From positions 1,240,001 to 1,304,000 of the forward strand of contig OY760624.1 in the NCBI GenBank assembly GCA_963663775.1: 64,000 nt of DNA. Reading direction: 5' to 3'. Origin of the DNA: G963663775 sp963663775. Lineage in GTDB: Bacteria > Bacillota > Clostridia > Oscillospirales > Butyricicoccaceae. Both the position numbers and the translations under genes were made by a program. A model generated the notes under the pieces. That model saw only the letters and a list, made by a program, of their open reading frames with translations, had not been told where the DNA came from and did no database searches. Below, piece after piece: positions 1 through 8,756 of this stretch; the first letter of the stretch is position 1; every line of letters starts with the position of its first letter.

Positions 1-218
1 TGTCCCATATTGGTATAATGATATTCTACGGTTGCAAGCTCGCTGATGGTATGCAGCCGTTCGGAAATCAAATCACTGGTTATCACGGGGGTGTTCTGCG
101 CCTGCAGGTGGCGGTCATAGGCAATGCCTGCGGCAAACAACAGCAGCAGAAGGGCAAGCGAAAGCACCGCCTGCAAAATACGCACCTTTAACCGAGGGGA
201 CGGAAGTCGTTGTTTCAT
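1..218 (-). CDS. DUF4230 family protein, N-terminal part only
   Basis: Reading the minus strand from ATG at 218 gives about 72 residues and then leaves the window. There is a short basic N-terminus, one hydrophobic segment rich in Leu/Ala (about residues 13-29) that should be a signal anchor, then an extracytoplasmic stretch with ISELATVEYHYTN. That last motif is the usual beginning of the DUF4230 domain. A GAGAAAGAGAG purine stretch precedes the start. The molecular function of the family is not known. It lies 25 bp downstream of pyrC on the same strand, so co-transcription is possible. Confidence 0.7.
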   Translation of the reverse strand, partial: MKQRLPSPRLKVRILQAVLSLALLLLLFAAGIAYDRHLQAQNTPVITSDLISERLHTISELATVEYHYTNMG

Positions 219-243
219 ACTGTCTCTCTTTCTCGCAAGGGGG

Positions 244-1506
244 TTATAGCTGGCAATCTCCCATGATGACACCACGCACGGCACCACGCAGAGGCATGTC
301 CACAAACGGAGAATTGGCGGACTTGGATTGGAAAGTTTGATATTGCACAGAAGCTTGCCAGTCGAGCAAGACCAGTTCTGCCGAATTGCCCACGGCAACA
401 GCTTTTTGTGCAAGGCGGTATAATCGTGCAGGATTGCAGCTCATGCGTTCAATCAGCGCCATGGGGGACAAATGACCCGCCTGCACCAGATAAGTATTAC
501 AGACCGAAAAAGCAGTTTCCAAGCCGATGATGCCAGAGGGTGCTTCACGGAATGGACGAGCTTTTTCTGCGGCGGTATGCGGCGCATGGTCGGTTGCAAT
601 CATGTCCAGCGTACCATCCTGCAAACCTGCAATGAGTGCCAAACGATCCTGCTCGGTGCGCAGCGGTGGATTCATGCGTGCAAGGGTACCGTGGGTCAGC
701 ACGTCCTCCTCGGTTAAGCTGATATGGTGGGGGGTGACTTCAGCAAAAATGTTTGCCCCCAGACGCTTTCCGTTACGAATCAACGCCACAGCGTTGGCAC
801 TGCTGATGTGCTGAAACAACACAGCAGCACCCGTGCGCAGTGCGAGGGCAATGTCACGTGCCACCATGGCGTCTTCTGCCGCAGGCTTGGCACCCGGCAC
901 CTCAAAATGCTGTGCTGCGGCACTGCCGAAGTTAACCCCGGGGGAGTCCACCAGAGCAGGGTCTTCTTCATGGAAGGATAGCAGCGCACCGCAGGCAGCG
1001 GCATGCTCCATCGCAGCGGCACACAGTCCGGCATTGGTTAAGTTGATGCCATCATCGGTGAAGCTGGCGGCACCCGCCGTAAGCAAGGTCTCAAAATCGG
1101 TCAGTTCCTTGCCCTGCAAGCCGTGGGTGACGGCGCATGCCTGCAAGATATGGATGGGAGCGGCTTGGGCACGGGATAAAATATCCTGCAATGTGGAAAC
1201 GTTGTCGCACACAGGCGAGGTGTTTGCCATACAAACCACCGTGGTGAAGCCGCCCGCCACCGCAGCGGCGGCACCTGTCAGCAGGGTTTCCTTTGCCGTT
1301 TGCCCAGGGTCACGGAAATGCACATGCACATCCACAAAGCCGGGGGAAACCGTGCAGCCTTGTGCATCAAGGGTCGGGCAGCCCTGCGGCGCCGTCAGCC
1401 GCTTGCCAATATCCTGAATGATGCCGTTATCATCAATTAAAATGTGCGCCACGGTATTCATACCGGTATAAGGGTCTAAAATGTGTCCATTCTCAATAAA
1501 TAGCAT
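244..1506 (-). CDS. pyrC: Dihydroorotase
   Basis: Third step of pyrimidine biosynthesis: reversible cyclisation of N-carbamoyl-L-aspartate to dihydroorotate, in the cytosol. The 420-residue length fits the class I amidohydrolase type. The metal-binding motif HVHFRDPG is at residues 61-68, EVTPHHI provides further metal-ligand histidines, and ATDHAPH carries the late catalytic Asp. ATG at 1506 is preceded by AAGGAGA at good spacing. No other pyrimidine gene is visible nearby. The family assignment is firm; a hydantoinase or allantoinase is unlikely because the dihydroorotase signatures are intact. Confidence 0.93.
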   Translation of the reverse strand: MLFIENGHILDPYTGMNTVAHILIDDNGIIQDIGKRLTAPQGCPTLDAQGCTVSPGFVDVHVHFRDPGQTAKETLLTGAAAAVAGGFTTVVCMANTSPVCDNVSTLQDILSRAQAAPIHILQACAVTHGLQGKELTDFETLLTAGAASFTDDGINLTNAGLCAAAMEHAAACGALLSFHEEDPALVDSPGVNFGSAAAQHFEVPGAKPAAEDAMVARDIALALRTGAAVLFQHISSANAVALIRNGKRLGANIFAEVTPHHISLTEEDVLTHGTLARMNPPLRTEQDRLALIAGLQDGTLDMIATDHAPHTAAEKARPFREAPSGIIGLETAFSVCNTYLVQAGHLSPMALIERMSCNPARLYRLAQKAVAVGNSAELVLLDWQASVQYQTFQSKSANSPFVDMPLRGAVRGVIMGDCQL

Positions 1507-1532
1507 GGTGTTCTCCTTTGTGTGTGGGCAGA

Positions 1533-2699
1533 TTACATCAGATGGTCAAGTGTGACAACGGCAAAAAAGCGTTGGTCACGCTGCTGCAGGGCATCTTGGA
1601 TTTCTTGTCTTAAATGTTCACGTGCCGCACCTTTATAGTCGAACGGCACGACCACATCAAAAATCAGATTGATGCGATGCGCACCGTCTACAATACGAAA
1701 ATCATGCATGGAAAGCCGTTCGTCCATGGCATAGAGGATTTCATTTACTAAATCCCGCAGTTCGTTGACCCGCTCATCATTGACCGAAATGGGGTCCATG
1801 TGAATCACGAGATAAACCCCTGTTTTTTGCCAAACCAACTTTTCGGCTTCGTCGATGGTTTCGTGGATACGGATAAAATCGGCATCATCGGGCACTTCGG
1901 CATGGAGGGATGCCAAGGATTTGCCGACCCCATAATTGTGCACAATCAAGTCGTGCACGCCCAAAATACCATCCATATTGCGAATGATTTGTTCAATTTG
2001 CTGCGTTACGGCAGGGTCGGCAGCTTCCCCCAGCAAGGGGCCTAAGGTGTCACGGGCGATATTGATGCCAGACCAAAGAATAAACAGTGCTACGAGGATG
2101 CCGATGTAGCCATCTATCGGTAAAGTGGTGAATTGGGACAGAATACTGCCTAAAATGACCACGGAGGTGGCAATGACATCGTTGATACTGTCCTGCATGG
2201 CGGCCAAGAGTGCAGGAGATTGGATTCTTTGTCCAATGGTGCGGTTGAATGTGCCCATCCAGAGCTTTACCAGCAGGGAAACTGCCAACAGCGCAATCAA
2301 AGGCACATGAAAGGCAATGGGCTGCGGATGCAATACACGCAGGAAGGAGCTTTTCAAAAACGCATATCCAACCTGAAGAATCAGGAAGGAAACGAGAAAA
2401 CCCGCAATATATTCGGTGCGGCCGTAACCAAATGGATGGTTTTCGTCTGGTTCTTTGCCAGACAGCTTAAAACCAATGATGGAAATCAATGAGGACAGTC
2501 CGTCAGACAGGTTATTGATGGCATCGGCTGTGATGGAAATGGAATGGGTCAAGATACCCACCACAAGCTTTAAGAGAAACAGCACACTGTTGCAAACGAT
2601 GCCGACGCTGCCGGCAAGCACGCCATAGCGTTCACGTACCGCATGTTTATTCACCTGCTGTGCATTCGGCACAAAGTGCTGTACCAAAAAATTTGTCAT
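1533..2699 (-). CDS. Cation diffusion facilitator family metal efflux transporter
   Basis: Membrane antiporter exporting divalent metals (Zn, Mn, Fe or Co; specificity not readable). The 388 residues include about six transmembrane helices. The family metal-site motifs are visible: DAINNLSDG in the second helix, HPFGYGRTEY after it, and QDSINDV in the fifth. A soluble C-terminal dimerisation domain holds VHDLIVH. The reading frame is open further upstream, but ATG at 2699 has an AGGAGG site 9 bases ahead, so this start is preferred. It overlaps the upstream DUF1294 gene by ATGA, indicating translational coupling. Confidence 0.9.
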   Translation of the reverse strand: MTNFLVQHFVPNAQQVNKHAVRERYGVLAGSVGIVCNSVLFLLKLVVGILTHSISITADAINNLSDGLSSLISIIGFKLSGKEPDENHPFGYGRTEYIAGFLVSFLILQVGYAFLKSSFLRVLHPQPIAFHVPLIALLAVSLLVKLWMGTFNRTIGQRIQSPALLAAMQDSINDVIATSVVILGSILSQFTTLPIDGYIGILVALFILWSGINIARDTLGPLLGEAADPAVTQQIEQIIRNMDGILGVHDLIVHNYGVGKSLASLHAEVPDDADFIRIHETIDEAEKLVWQKTGVYLVIHMDPISVNDERVNELRDLVNEILYAMDERLSMHDFRIVDGAHRINLIFDVVVPFDYKGAAREHLRQEIQDALQQRDQRFFAVVTLDHLM

Positions 2700-2980
2700 A
2701 GATAAAGCCTCCTGAGCAAAAACCAATAGAGAGAGAAGCATAAGAGAATTTGTAGTATAAAAATGGCGGGAATCCCCCACATAAATCGCTTGTGCAGGGT
2801 TTTGTGCCGAATCTTGCGCATTGTGAGATAGACGCCCGGACAGCCACCCAGTGCGCAAAGCAAAAATAACGTGCGCTCCGGAATGCGCCAGCCGTCTGTG
2901 ATGGCACGCCGCTTATCCACGCACGTGACGATAACCCCGAGGAGATTGATACATACTGCGAGTGCAATTACATACTGCAT
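2696..2980 (-). CDS. DUF1294 family small membrane protein
   Basis: A 94-residue protein with an N-terminal hydrophobic helix, a central GWRIPERTLFLL segment followed by GGCPGVYLTMRKIRHKT, and a C-terminal hydrophobic stretch. This layout and the arginine/lysine-rich KIRHKT motif are typical of DUF1294, a family of small inner-membrane proteins of unknown role. Its TGA overlaps the ATG of the CDF transporter (ATGA), so the two are a coupled pair. A role with the transporter is an inference from position only. Confidence 0.8.
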   Translation of the reverse strand: MQYVIALAVCINLLGVIVTCVDKRRAITDGWRIPERTLFLLCALGGCPGVYLTMRKIRHKTLHKRFMWGIPAIFILQILLCFSLYWFLLRRLYL

Positions 2981-3203
2981 AAGGATACCCCTGTCGTTAG
3001 AACAATTTCAATACCTTTCTATCATATCATACCCATGCAAAATGCGCAAAGACTGCTGGGCATATTTTTGCAAGAAAACAGGAAAAGATGCAGGCGAAAG
3101 GATGGAAATTGAATTTATTTGTGTGAAATTGTTGCAATTGTGGTGTAAAATAGTGTATGCTAAGAGTGGAATCTATCAAAATTCACAAAAAAGGAGCTTT
3201 TTC

Positions 3204-4550
3204 ATGTCTATACGCAACCTGCTGACCATCTTTTTATGTACTGCGTTGTGCATGCCGCATGCACTGGCGGATGCAGAGACTACCGATGCCACGGGTGCAG
3301 CATCTGCCGCCGAAAAAACATTTGCACAGGCAGAAGAGCCGCCGCAGTTGTATGGTGCGCATGCAGCACTGCTTTGCGCCGAAACGGGAGAAATACTCCT
3401 TTCTAAAGATATGGATACCCCTGTGGCACCCGCTTCCATCACAAAAGTCATGACCGCTCTGGTGGTGCTGGAGCATTGCGAAGACCTGTCGCAGCAAACA
3501 ACGGTATCCTCTGTGGCTGTCAACTCTATTGAATGGGACTCCACACACATCGGGCTGAAGGCAGGCGAAGTGGTGACTTTGGAGCAGATGATGGCTGCAA
3601 TGCTGATTCATTCGGCAAATGATGCCGCAAATGTTTTGGCAGAGTATGTGGGTGGTTCGCTTGAAAATTTTGCAGATATGATGAATGCGAAAGCACAGGA
3701 ATTGGGCTGCACAAACACCCATTTTGTAAATGCACACGGGTTGGACAATCCGGAGCATTATACATCGGCACACGATATGGCATTCATCGGACAGGCGGCG
3801 CTGCAATATCCTGCCTTTGTGCAGTTTGCGGGCGCATTGGAATATACGATGCCGCCGACCAATTTATGCGCAGAAACACGTAAATTTTATACAAAGCAGA
3901 ATGTTTTGTGCCATAATCCAGAGGAGTATTATTATGAAGGGGCATTTGCCGGCAAGAATGGATGGACAACCAATGCACACCAAACCTTGATTAGCTTTGC
4001 AAAACGCGATGGTGTCACGCTGATTGCAGTCACCATGCATTCAGATTCTAAATATAACAAGGTGCTGGATACCATCGCCATGTTCGATTATGGGTTTCAA
4101 AAGTTTTCGATGCAAACCATTGACACACAGCGGCAGGCGCAATGTGTGGATGGGGTGATTGCCAACTGTGATACCGAGGCGATGCAGGACGCAGAAGTGT
4201 TGCTGCCAAATGGCGTAACGGCGGATGCATTAACGTTGACCCCGGTGGAGGGCGCAAAGCCGGAAATTACCGTTTCCTTGGGTGAACAGACCTTGCTGGA
4301 AATTCCCGTCGCATTACAGCCAGTGCAGGCAGTAGACACTGCAGCGCAGGCGGCAAACCAAACAGCAACGCAAGGGCAAACCTCGATTTTACAAACGTTG
4401 AAGCACATTGCGATGGCTGCTGTTGTAGCGTTTGGATTGTTTGCACTCAACCGCACCATTCGTGTGCGCAGACAGCGTCGCCGCATACGAGAAAGACGGC
4501 GGGAGGAAGCGGCCCGTGGGTCGGAAATAGATTTTCCGAGTGGTTCTTAG
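3204..4550 (+). CDS. D-alanyl-D-alanine carboxypeptidase, PBP5/DacF type
   Basis: Secreted penicillin-binding protein that trims the terminal D-Ala of peptidoglycan stem peptides. The 448 residues run in order: signal peptide ending near ALA-DA (about residues 1-20), S11 peptidase domain with SITK (catalytic Ser and Lys) and SAND, a PBP5-type C-terminal beta domain, then a hydrophobic helix and a very basic tail. The third active-site motif, normally KTG, reads KNG within GKNGWT. The Thr-to-Asn change may lower activity or beta-lactam affinity. The frame is open 111 codons further upstream, but AAGGAG at 3191 fixes ATG 3204. Confidence 0.88.
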   Translation: MSIRNLLTIFLCTALCMPHALADAETTDATGAASAAEKTFAQAEEPPQLYGAHAALLCAETGEILLSKDMDTPVAPASITKVMTALVVLEHCEDLSQQTTVSSVAVNSIEWDSTHIGLKAGEVVTLEQMMAAMLIHSANDAANVLAEYVGGSLENFADMMNAKAQELGCTNTHFVNAHGLDNPEHYTSAHDMAFIGQAALQYPAFVQFAGALEYTMPPTNLCAETRKFYTKQNVLCHNPEEYYYEGAFAGKNGWTTNAHQTLISFAKRDGVTLIAVTMHSDSKYNKVLDTIAMFDYGFQKFSMQTIDTQRQAQCVDGVIANCDTEAMQDAEVLLPNGVTADALTLTPVEGAKPEITVSLGEQTLLEIPVALQPVQAVDTAAQAANQTATQGQTSILQTLKHIAMAAVVAFGLFALNRTIRVRRQRRRIRERRREEAARGSEIDFPSGS

Positions 4551-4588
4551 ATGGACATGAAGTAGTGTATGGTTCTGCCGTGCGGGAA

Positions 4589-4625
4589 AAAGCGGGTGCA
4601 AATCCTTTCGATTTGCACCCGCTTT
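4589..4625. terminator. Bidirectional intrinsic terminator
   Basis: Perfect 16-bp inverted repeat (4589-4604 and 4610-4625) around a 5-base loop, with A-rich and T-rich flanks on either side. It lies between the converging carboxypeptidase and tyrA genes and can serve both. Confidence 0.85.
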
Positions 4626-4634
4626 CTACGTTGC

Positions 4635-5471
4635 TTACCCGTTTTGCTCTTTTCGCTCACGGCCTTCTTTTAGCAGCTGCCGCAGTTCCGTTTCCTGCCC
4701 TTGGGCAATTGCATCGCGGTATTCACACAAGTGCCGCATGATTTCATCAATTTCATCCAGCAAAGCGGTGCGATTGTGCAGAAACAACTCTGTCCACATG
4801 TTCTCATTCAAGCGTGCTACACGGGTCAAATCTTTATAGCTGCCTGCGGAATAGCCCTTGTGGCGGAGGGCTTCGGGGCTTTTGATATAGGCACTGGAAA
4901 CAATATGTGCCAATTGCGAGGTGAAAGCAATCATTTTGTCATGCTGTTCAGCGGTGGTGCGAACCAGTTTGCCAAACCCAATTTGTTGAAAAAATGTTTC
5001 GGCGTCCGCAAGCTGTTGTGCAGACGCACTGGGGGTTGGCACTAAAATCATGCTGGCATCTTGAAATAAATCTGCCTGTGCATATTCAAAGCCGGAAAAT
5101 TCACGGCCTGCCATTGGATGTCCGCCGATAAACGCAACGCCATGCGCCTGCGCCTGTTCCATGACAGCGTCGCAGATATATTGCTTGACCCCACACAGGT
5201 CTACAATGGTACATCCTGGTTTACAATGGGGCAGCTGTTCCAGAATGTACTGTGCGGCAGCGTGCGGATAGAGTCCCACAATCATCAAGTCCGCCTCTTT
5301 GACGGTCTGTTCGGTGGCAAAATCATCGATTACGCCCAAATAACGAGCGTCAGAAAGCACCTTTTGAGAAATATCATCGCCGAGGATACGGCAGTTGGTG
5401 TTGGCACGAATGGCTTTTGCCATGGAGCCGCCAATCAGCCCCAAGCCAACAATGAGAACGGTTTTGTACAT
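4635..5471 (-). CDS. tyrA: Prephenate dehydrogenase
   Basis: Oxidative decarboxylation of prephenate to 4-hydroxyphenylpyruvate in tyrosine synthesis, NAD(P)-dependent. The 278-residue protein begins with the Rossmann motif GLGLIGGS and has GGHPMAGRE, part of the conserved catalytic region of the family. It has no chorismate-mutase or ACT domain. ATG at 5471 is preceded by AAAGGAG located inside the last codons of the upstream VanZ-like gene, which ends one base before, so translation is probably coupled. No other aromatic-biosynthesis gene is nearby. Confidence 0.92.
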   Translation of the reverse strand: MYKTVLIVGLGLIGGSMAKAIRANTNCRILGDDISQKVLSDARYLGVIDDFATEQTVKEADLMIVGLYPHAAAQYILEQLPHCKPGCTIVDLCGVKQYICDAVMEQAQAHGVAFIGGHPMAGREFSGFEYAQADLFQDASMILVPTPSASAQQLADAETFFQQIGFGKLVRTTAEQHDKMIAFTSQLAHIVSSAYIKSPEALRHKGYSAGSYKDLTRVARLNENMWTELFLHNRTALLDEIDEIMRHLCEYRDAIAQGQETELRQLLKEGRERKEQNG

Positions 5472-5472
5472 G

Positions 5473-6144
5473 TTAGGAAGCTCCTTTCAATGGCAATGCA
5501 CGATAAAGCTTGCGTCGAATCGGTGGCAGCTGCACCAAAATCCAGACCAATACCGCACCGGATAGATTCAAGATGAGGTCATCAATGTCACAAGAGCCGG
5601 TGGCAGTGTGAAACTGTATCCACTCCACGGCGCAGATGCATAGCAGCATGGTGACAAAAAAACAGAAAAAGTTTCGCATACGTCGAAACAGGGCAGGAAA
5701 AAAGACACCCATGGGCGCAAAGGCAAACGCATTCCCCACAATATTGATAACCAGAAGGCGAAGCGGGAGATTGCCGTTGCTATAAGCACGAAAATAATTG
5801 CGAATGGTGAAAAAGGGCTGCAAATTCAGACCTGTATGTGTGAGATTTCGTCCGAATCCCGCATCGAAGAACAATAAATGGAGCAACAGCCAGACATAAT
5901 AGAGCAACAGTCCCATCAGATAAATGCGCAGGCGGCGACTGCTGGTGCGTGGGATGCCACGGGTGTCAAAATAAAGCGTGGCGGTCCACAATAGCAGAAA
6001 ACCAAGGAAGAAAAATGCTTTTTGCGCAAGGGGGACGAGGCGGCTGTGTTCCGAAGAGAGATTCCAAGACAGAAAGAGCAGCAGCGCCATGCCTGCAATG
6101 CTTTGCAGCAGGCGTGTAACAATCAAGTGCATCGTATTTTTCAT
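5473..6144 (-). CDS. VanZ-like family membrane protein
   Basis: A 223-residue protein with about five transmembrane helices. FDAGFGRNLTHTGLNLQPF followed by NIVGNAFAFAPMGVFFP is the signature of the VanZ-like family; members include the teicoplanin-resistance protein VanZ, but most have unknown roles. ATG at 6144 lies directly below a strong promoter whose predicted transcription start is within a few bases of that codon, so the transcript may be leaderless. A TTG start at 6204 is possible but would lie upstream of that promoter's transcription start. Confidence 0.8.
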   Translation of the reverse strand: MKNTMHLIVTRLLQSIAGMALLLFLSWNLSSEHSRLVPLAQKAFFFLGFLLLWTATLYFDTRGIPRTSSRRLRIYLMGLLLYYVWLLLHLLFFDAGFGRNLTHTGLNLQPFFTIRNYFRAYSNGNLPLRLLVINIVGNAFAFAPMGVFFPALFRRMRNFFCFFVTMLLCICAVEWIQFHTATGSCDIDDLILNLSGAVLVWILVQLPPIRRKLYRALPLKGAS

Positions 6145-6151
6145 AATGGAT

Positions 6152-6180
6152 ATTATAGCATAGCCGTTTGCGATTGACAA
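6152..6180 (-). promoter_or_regulatory. Sigma-A type promoter for the VanZ-like/tyrA unit
   Basis: On the minus strand TTGTCA (6180-6175), a 17-base spacer and TATAAT (6157-6152). The expected transcription start is about 6145-6144, at the A of the VanZ-like ATG. Confidence 0.7.
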
Positions 6181-6279
6181 ATCCCAAACGGATGGGTGAA
6201 GCAAGAAAAAAATTTGTGAGCGCCCTTCAAATCGTCCGAATTCGCAGAAGAGAGCATGCTATACTGCAAACAGAAGGAA

Positions 6280-6367
6280 GGGGGCGGTGGTTTCGACAGG
6301 ATGCGCCGTGCAGAATGCCGGAGTATTGCGTACCAACTTGTCACATGTGATGTTTCTGCACGGCGCA
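6280..6367 (+). other. tmRNA 5'-end-like sequence followed by a 14-bp inverted repeat
   Basis: GGGGGCGG (6280-6287) followed by GGTTTCGACAGG (6289-6300) resembles the conserved 5' end of ssrA (tmRNA). It is followed at once by a perfect 14-bp inverted repeat, 6302-6315 and 6354-6367, whose loop holds the palindrome TCACATGTGA. A TATACT -10-like box lies at 6260-6265. The space before pnp is too short for a complete tmRNA (about 350 bases) and no tag-peptide frame is visible, so this is either a relic or a different structured RNA. Confidence 0.3.
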
Positions 6368-6384
6368 GGAAAACGAGCATCAGA

Positions 6385-6424
6385 AAAGGGCATGGAATCT
6401 GATGATACAGAACCCATGCCCTTT
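6385..6424 (-). terminator. Intrinsic terminator of the rpsO-pnp operon
   Basis: Inverted repeat AAAGGGCATGG / CCATGCCCTTT with a T-rich 3' side on the minus strand, 28 bases past the pnp stop codon. Confidence 0.75.
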
Positions 6425-6451
6425 ATCCCTATCACAGCATATTCTGTGGTA

Positions 6452-8572
6452 TTAGATGTTTTTTTCGGAATCCTTTACGTCCTTCATGGACAAATTGATA
6501 CGACCCTTGTCATCGATTTCCATGACCTTCACCCAGACCATATCGCCTTCCTTGACAGCATCCTCCACTTTTTCAATGCGGCGGTCAGCCATTTTAGAGA
6601 TATGCACCATGCCGTCCTTGCCGGGAACGATGTTGACAAATGCGCCGAAGGTCATCAGACGAACGACCTTGCCATAATACACTTCGCCGGATTCCGGCTC
6701 CTTGACAATCGCTTCAATCATTTTGCGGGCATGCTCGCCCTCGCTCGCCTTGACTGCGGCGATGACAATGGTACCATCGTCTTCAATGTCGACCTTAGCA
6801 CCGGATTCTGCAACGATTTTCTGAATCACAGAGCCGCCCTTGCCGATGACTTCACGAATCTTATCCGGATGAATGTGCATGGTAATCATTTTGGGTGCCC
6901 ATTCGCTGACATCTGCACGTGGTGCGTCAATTGCCTTGAGCATGATGTCATCCAGAATGCCATAGCGTGCATCACGGCACTTGCGGAACGCTTCTTGGAT
7001 GACTTCGGGAGAAAGTCCGTTGACTTTAATATCAACCTGAATTGCCGTGATGCCCTTCTTAGAGCCGGCAACCTTGAAATCCATATCGCCGTAGAAATCT
7101 TCCAGGCCCTGAATGTCCACAAAAGTGGTTTCTTGTCCTTCGTCCGTAATCAAGCCGCAGGAAATGCCTGCAACAGGTGCCTTAATCGGCACACCGGCGT
7201 CCATCAATGCCAAGGTGGAGCCGCAAACAGAGCCCTGCGAAGTAGAACCGTTGGAAGACACCACTTCGGACACCAGGCGGAGCGCATAGGGGAACTCTGC
7301 AGCAGACGGAATGACCGGCAGTAATGCACGCTCTGCCAATGCGCCATGACCGATTTCACGGCGACCAGGACCACGGCTCGGACGGGTTTCGCCCACCGAG
7401 AAGGACGGGAAATTATAATGATGGATATACCGCTTTTCCTTTTCTTCAAAGATGGTATCCAGTTCCTGCGTGTCGCCCAAGGTGCCCAAGGTGCAGATGG
7501 TCAGCACCTGTGTTTGTCCACGGGTGAACAAGCCTGTGCCGTGCGCACGTGGCAGCAGACCGGTTTCTGCGGCGAGCGGACGCACTTCTTCCATGCCACG
7601 TCCATCCACACGCTTGCCTTGGGTCAGCCAACGGCGTACGATTTTTTTAGCAAGCTTGTCGAAGCATTCGGAAATTTCGCCGTCACGTGCCAACGTTTCT
7701 GCATCCAATGTGGCTTCAAACTCTGCACGCACGGTTTTCATGCGTGCGTCACGCACGGTTTTATCATCGGTATCCAAGCAGTATTCCAGCTTTTCGCCGC
7801 AGGCAGCTTCGATTTTGTCAAATAAATCATGGTCGACCTCGTGGCGGTCATATGCAAACTTGGGCTTACCAAGCTGTGCCTTAATATCAGAGATGAAGGC
7901 AACAATCTTCTTGATTTCTGCATGGGCATCCATCAAGGCACCAAACATCTGGTCCTCCGGAATTTCGTTGGCACCGGCTTCAATCATAACGATTTTTTCT
8001 GCGGTTGCGCAAACGGTAACGTCCATGTCGCTCTTGGCACGCTCTGCCTGTGTCGGGTTGATAACGACCTTGCCGTCTACCAAGCCCACGTGGGCACCGC
8101 CGATGACATAGTCAAAGGGGATGTCGGAAATGGAAACCGCAATGGAGGCGCCGAGCAGTGCCGCCACTTCGGGAGAGTTGTCATAATCGTTTTCCAAAAC
8201 GGTGCAGACAATGGAAACGTCGTTGCGCAAATCCTTGGGGAACAGCGGGCGCATCGGACGGTCAATTTGGCGAGATGCCAGAATCGCACGCTCCGACGGG
8301 CGGCCTTCACGGCGCATAAAGCTGCCAGGGAAACGACCAACGGCATACAGGCGTTCTTCAAAATCCACAGAAAGCGGGAAAAAGTCGATGCCGTCACGTG
8401 GCTTTGCAGAAGCGGTCGCAGTGACAAGCACAACGGTTTCGCCGTAGCGGACGACACAAGAGCCATTGGAGAGCTGTGCCATCTTGCCGGTTTCAATGAC
8501 CAGCGGGCGACCTGCATAGGTGGTTTCAAAAGTGTGGGCATTGGGGAACTGCATTTGTTGAATGGTTGTCAT
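6452..8572 (-). CDS. pnp: Polyribonucleotide nucleotidyltransferase (PNPase)
   Basis: Phosphorolytic 3'-5' exoribonuclease of RNA turnover. The 706 residues hold two RNase PH domains joined by a helical linker, then a KH domain (IHPDKIREVIGKGGSVI) and an S1 domain (GEVYYGKVVRLMTFGAFV). The second PH domain carries the family signature GRRE and STSQGSVCGSTLALMDAG. ATG 8572 has AAGGAGG 7 bases ahead; an ATG 24 bases further upstream lacks a site. It follows rpsO, the classical gene order, with a large hairpin in the leader that may mediate self-regulation. Confidence 0.96.
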   Translation of the reverse strand: MTTIQQMQFPNAHTFETTYAGRPLVIETGKMAQLSNGSCVVRYGETVVLVTATASAKPRDGIDFFPLSVDFEERLYAVGRFPGSFMRREGRPSERAILASRQIDRPMRPLFPKDLRNDVSIVCTVLENDYDNSPEVAALLGASIAVSISDIPFDYVIGGAHVGLVDGKVVINPTQAERAKSDMDVTVCATAEKIVMIEAGANEIPEDQMFGALMDAHAEIKKIVAFISDIKAQLGKPKFAYDRHEVDHDLFDKIEAACGEKLEYCLDTDDKTVRDARMKTVRAEFEATLDAETLARDGEISECFDKLAKKIVRRWLTQGKRVDGRGMEEVRPLAAETGLLPRAHGTGLFTRGQTQVLTICTLGTLGDTQELDTIFEEKEKRYIHHYNFPSFSVGETRPSRGPGRREIGHGALAERALLPVIPSAAEFPYALRLVSEVVSSNGSTSQGSVCGSTLALMDAGVPIKAPVAGISCGLITDEGQETTFVDIQGLEDFYGDMDFKVAGSKKGITAIQVDIKVNGLSPEVIQEAFRKCRDARYGILDDIMLKAIDAPRADVSEWAPKMITMHIHPDKIREVIGKGGSVIQKIVAESGAKVDIEDDGTIVIAAVKASEGEHARKMIEAIVKEPESGEVYYGKVVRLMTFGAFVNIVPGKDGMVHISKMADRRIEKVEDAVKEGDMVWVKVMEIDDKGRINLSMKDVKDSEKNI

Positions 8573-8596
8573 GAAATACCTCCTTTTTTGATACAC

Positions 8597-8705
8597 AGAG
8601 CAGATGAATCAGGCACTTTTAGCACTTGAAGCACAAGTCGTATTGCAATGTCAGTACAACCAATCCTTCAACTGCTAAAGGCATACCTGCAGGGACGTCT
8701 GCTCT
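8597..8705 (-). promoter_or_regulatory. Large stem-loop in the pnp leader
   Basis: Outer arms AGAGCAGA/TCTGCTCT (8597-8604 with 8698-8705) and inner 14-base arms with one mismatch (8618-8631 with 8666-8679) fold about 109 bases between rpsO and pnp into one long imperfect hairpin. In enterobacteria PNPase represses itself through an RNase III-cut hairpin at the same place. A similar mechanism here is inference. Confidence 0.6.
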
Positions 8706-8719
8706 TTTTTTGATGTTGA

Positions 8720-8745
8720 AAGGGGAGCATAAAAATGCCCCCCTT
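8720..8745 (-). terminator. Hairpin after rpsO, partial terminator
   Basis: Minus-strand stem pairing 8722-8730 with 8735-8743, followed by CCTTTC. It lies 14 bases after the rpsO stop and could reduce read-through into pnp. Confidence 0.6.
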
Positions 8746-8756
8746 CTGTCTTTGTT

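Noticed and set aside
833..1417. 194-codon plus-strand frame opposite pyrC
   Set aside because: Antisense shadow of a well-conserved gene with a composition biased to Ala/Ser.
6280..6450. Complete ssrA (tmRNA)
   Set aside because: Only the 5' signature is present; available length is half of what is required and no tag frame is seen.
7452..8629. Long plus-strand frames of 219 and 266 codons opposite pnp
   Set aside because: They lie antisense to the strongly conserved PNPase gene, have no ribosome site and no family features.
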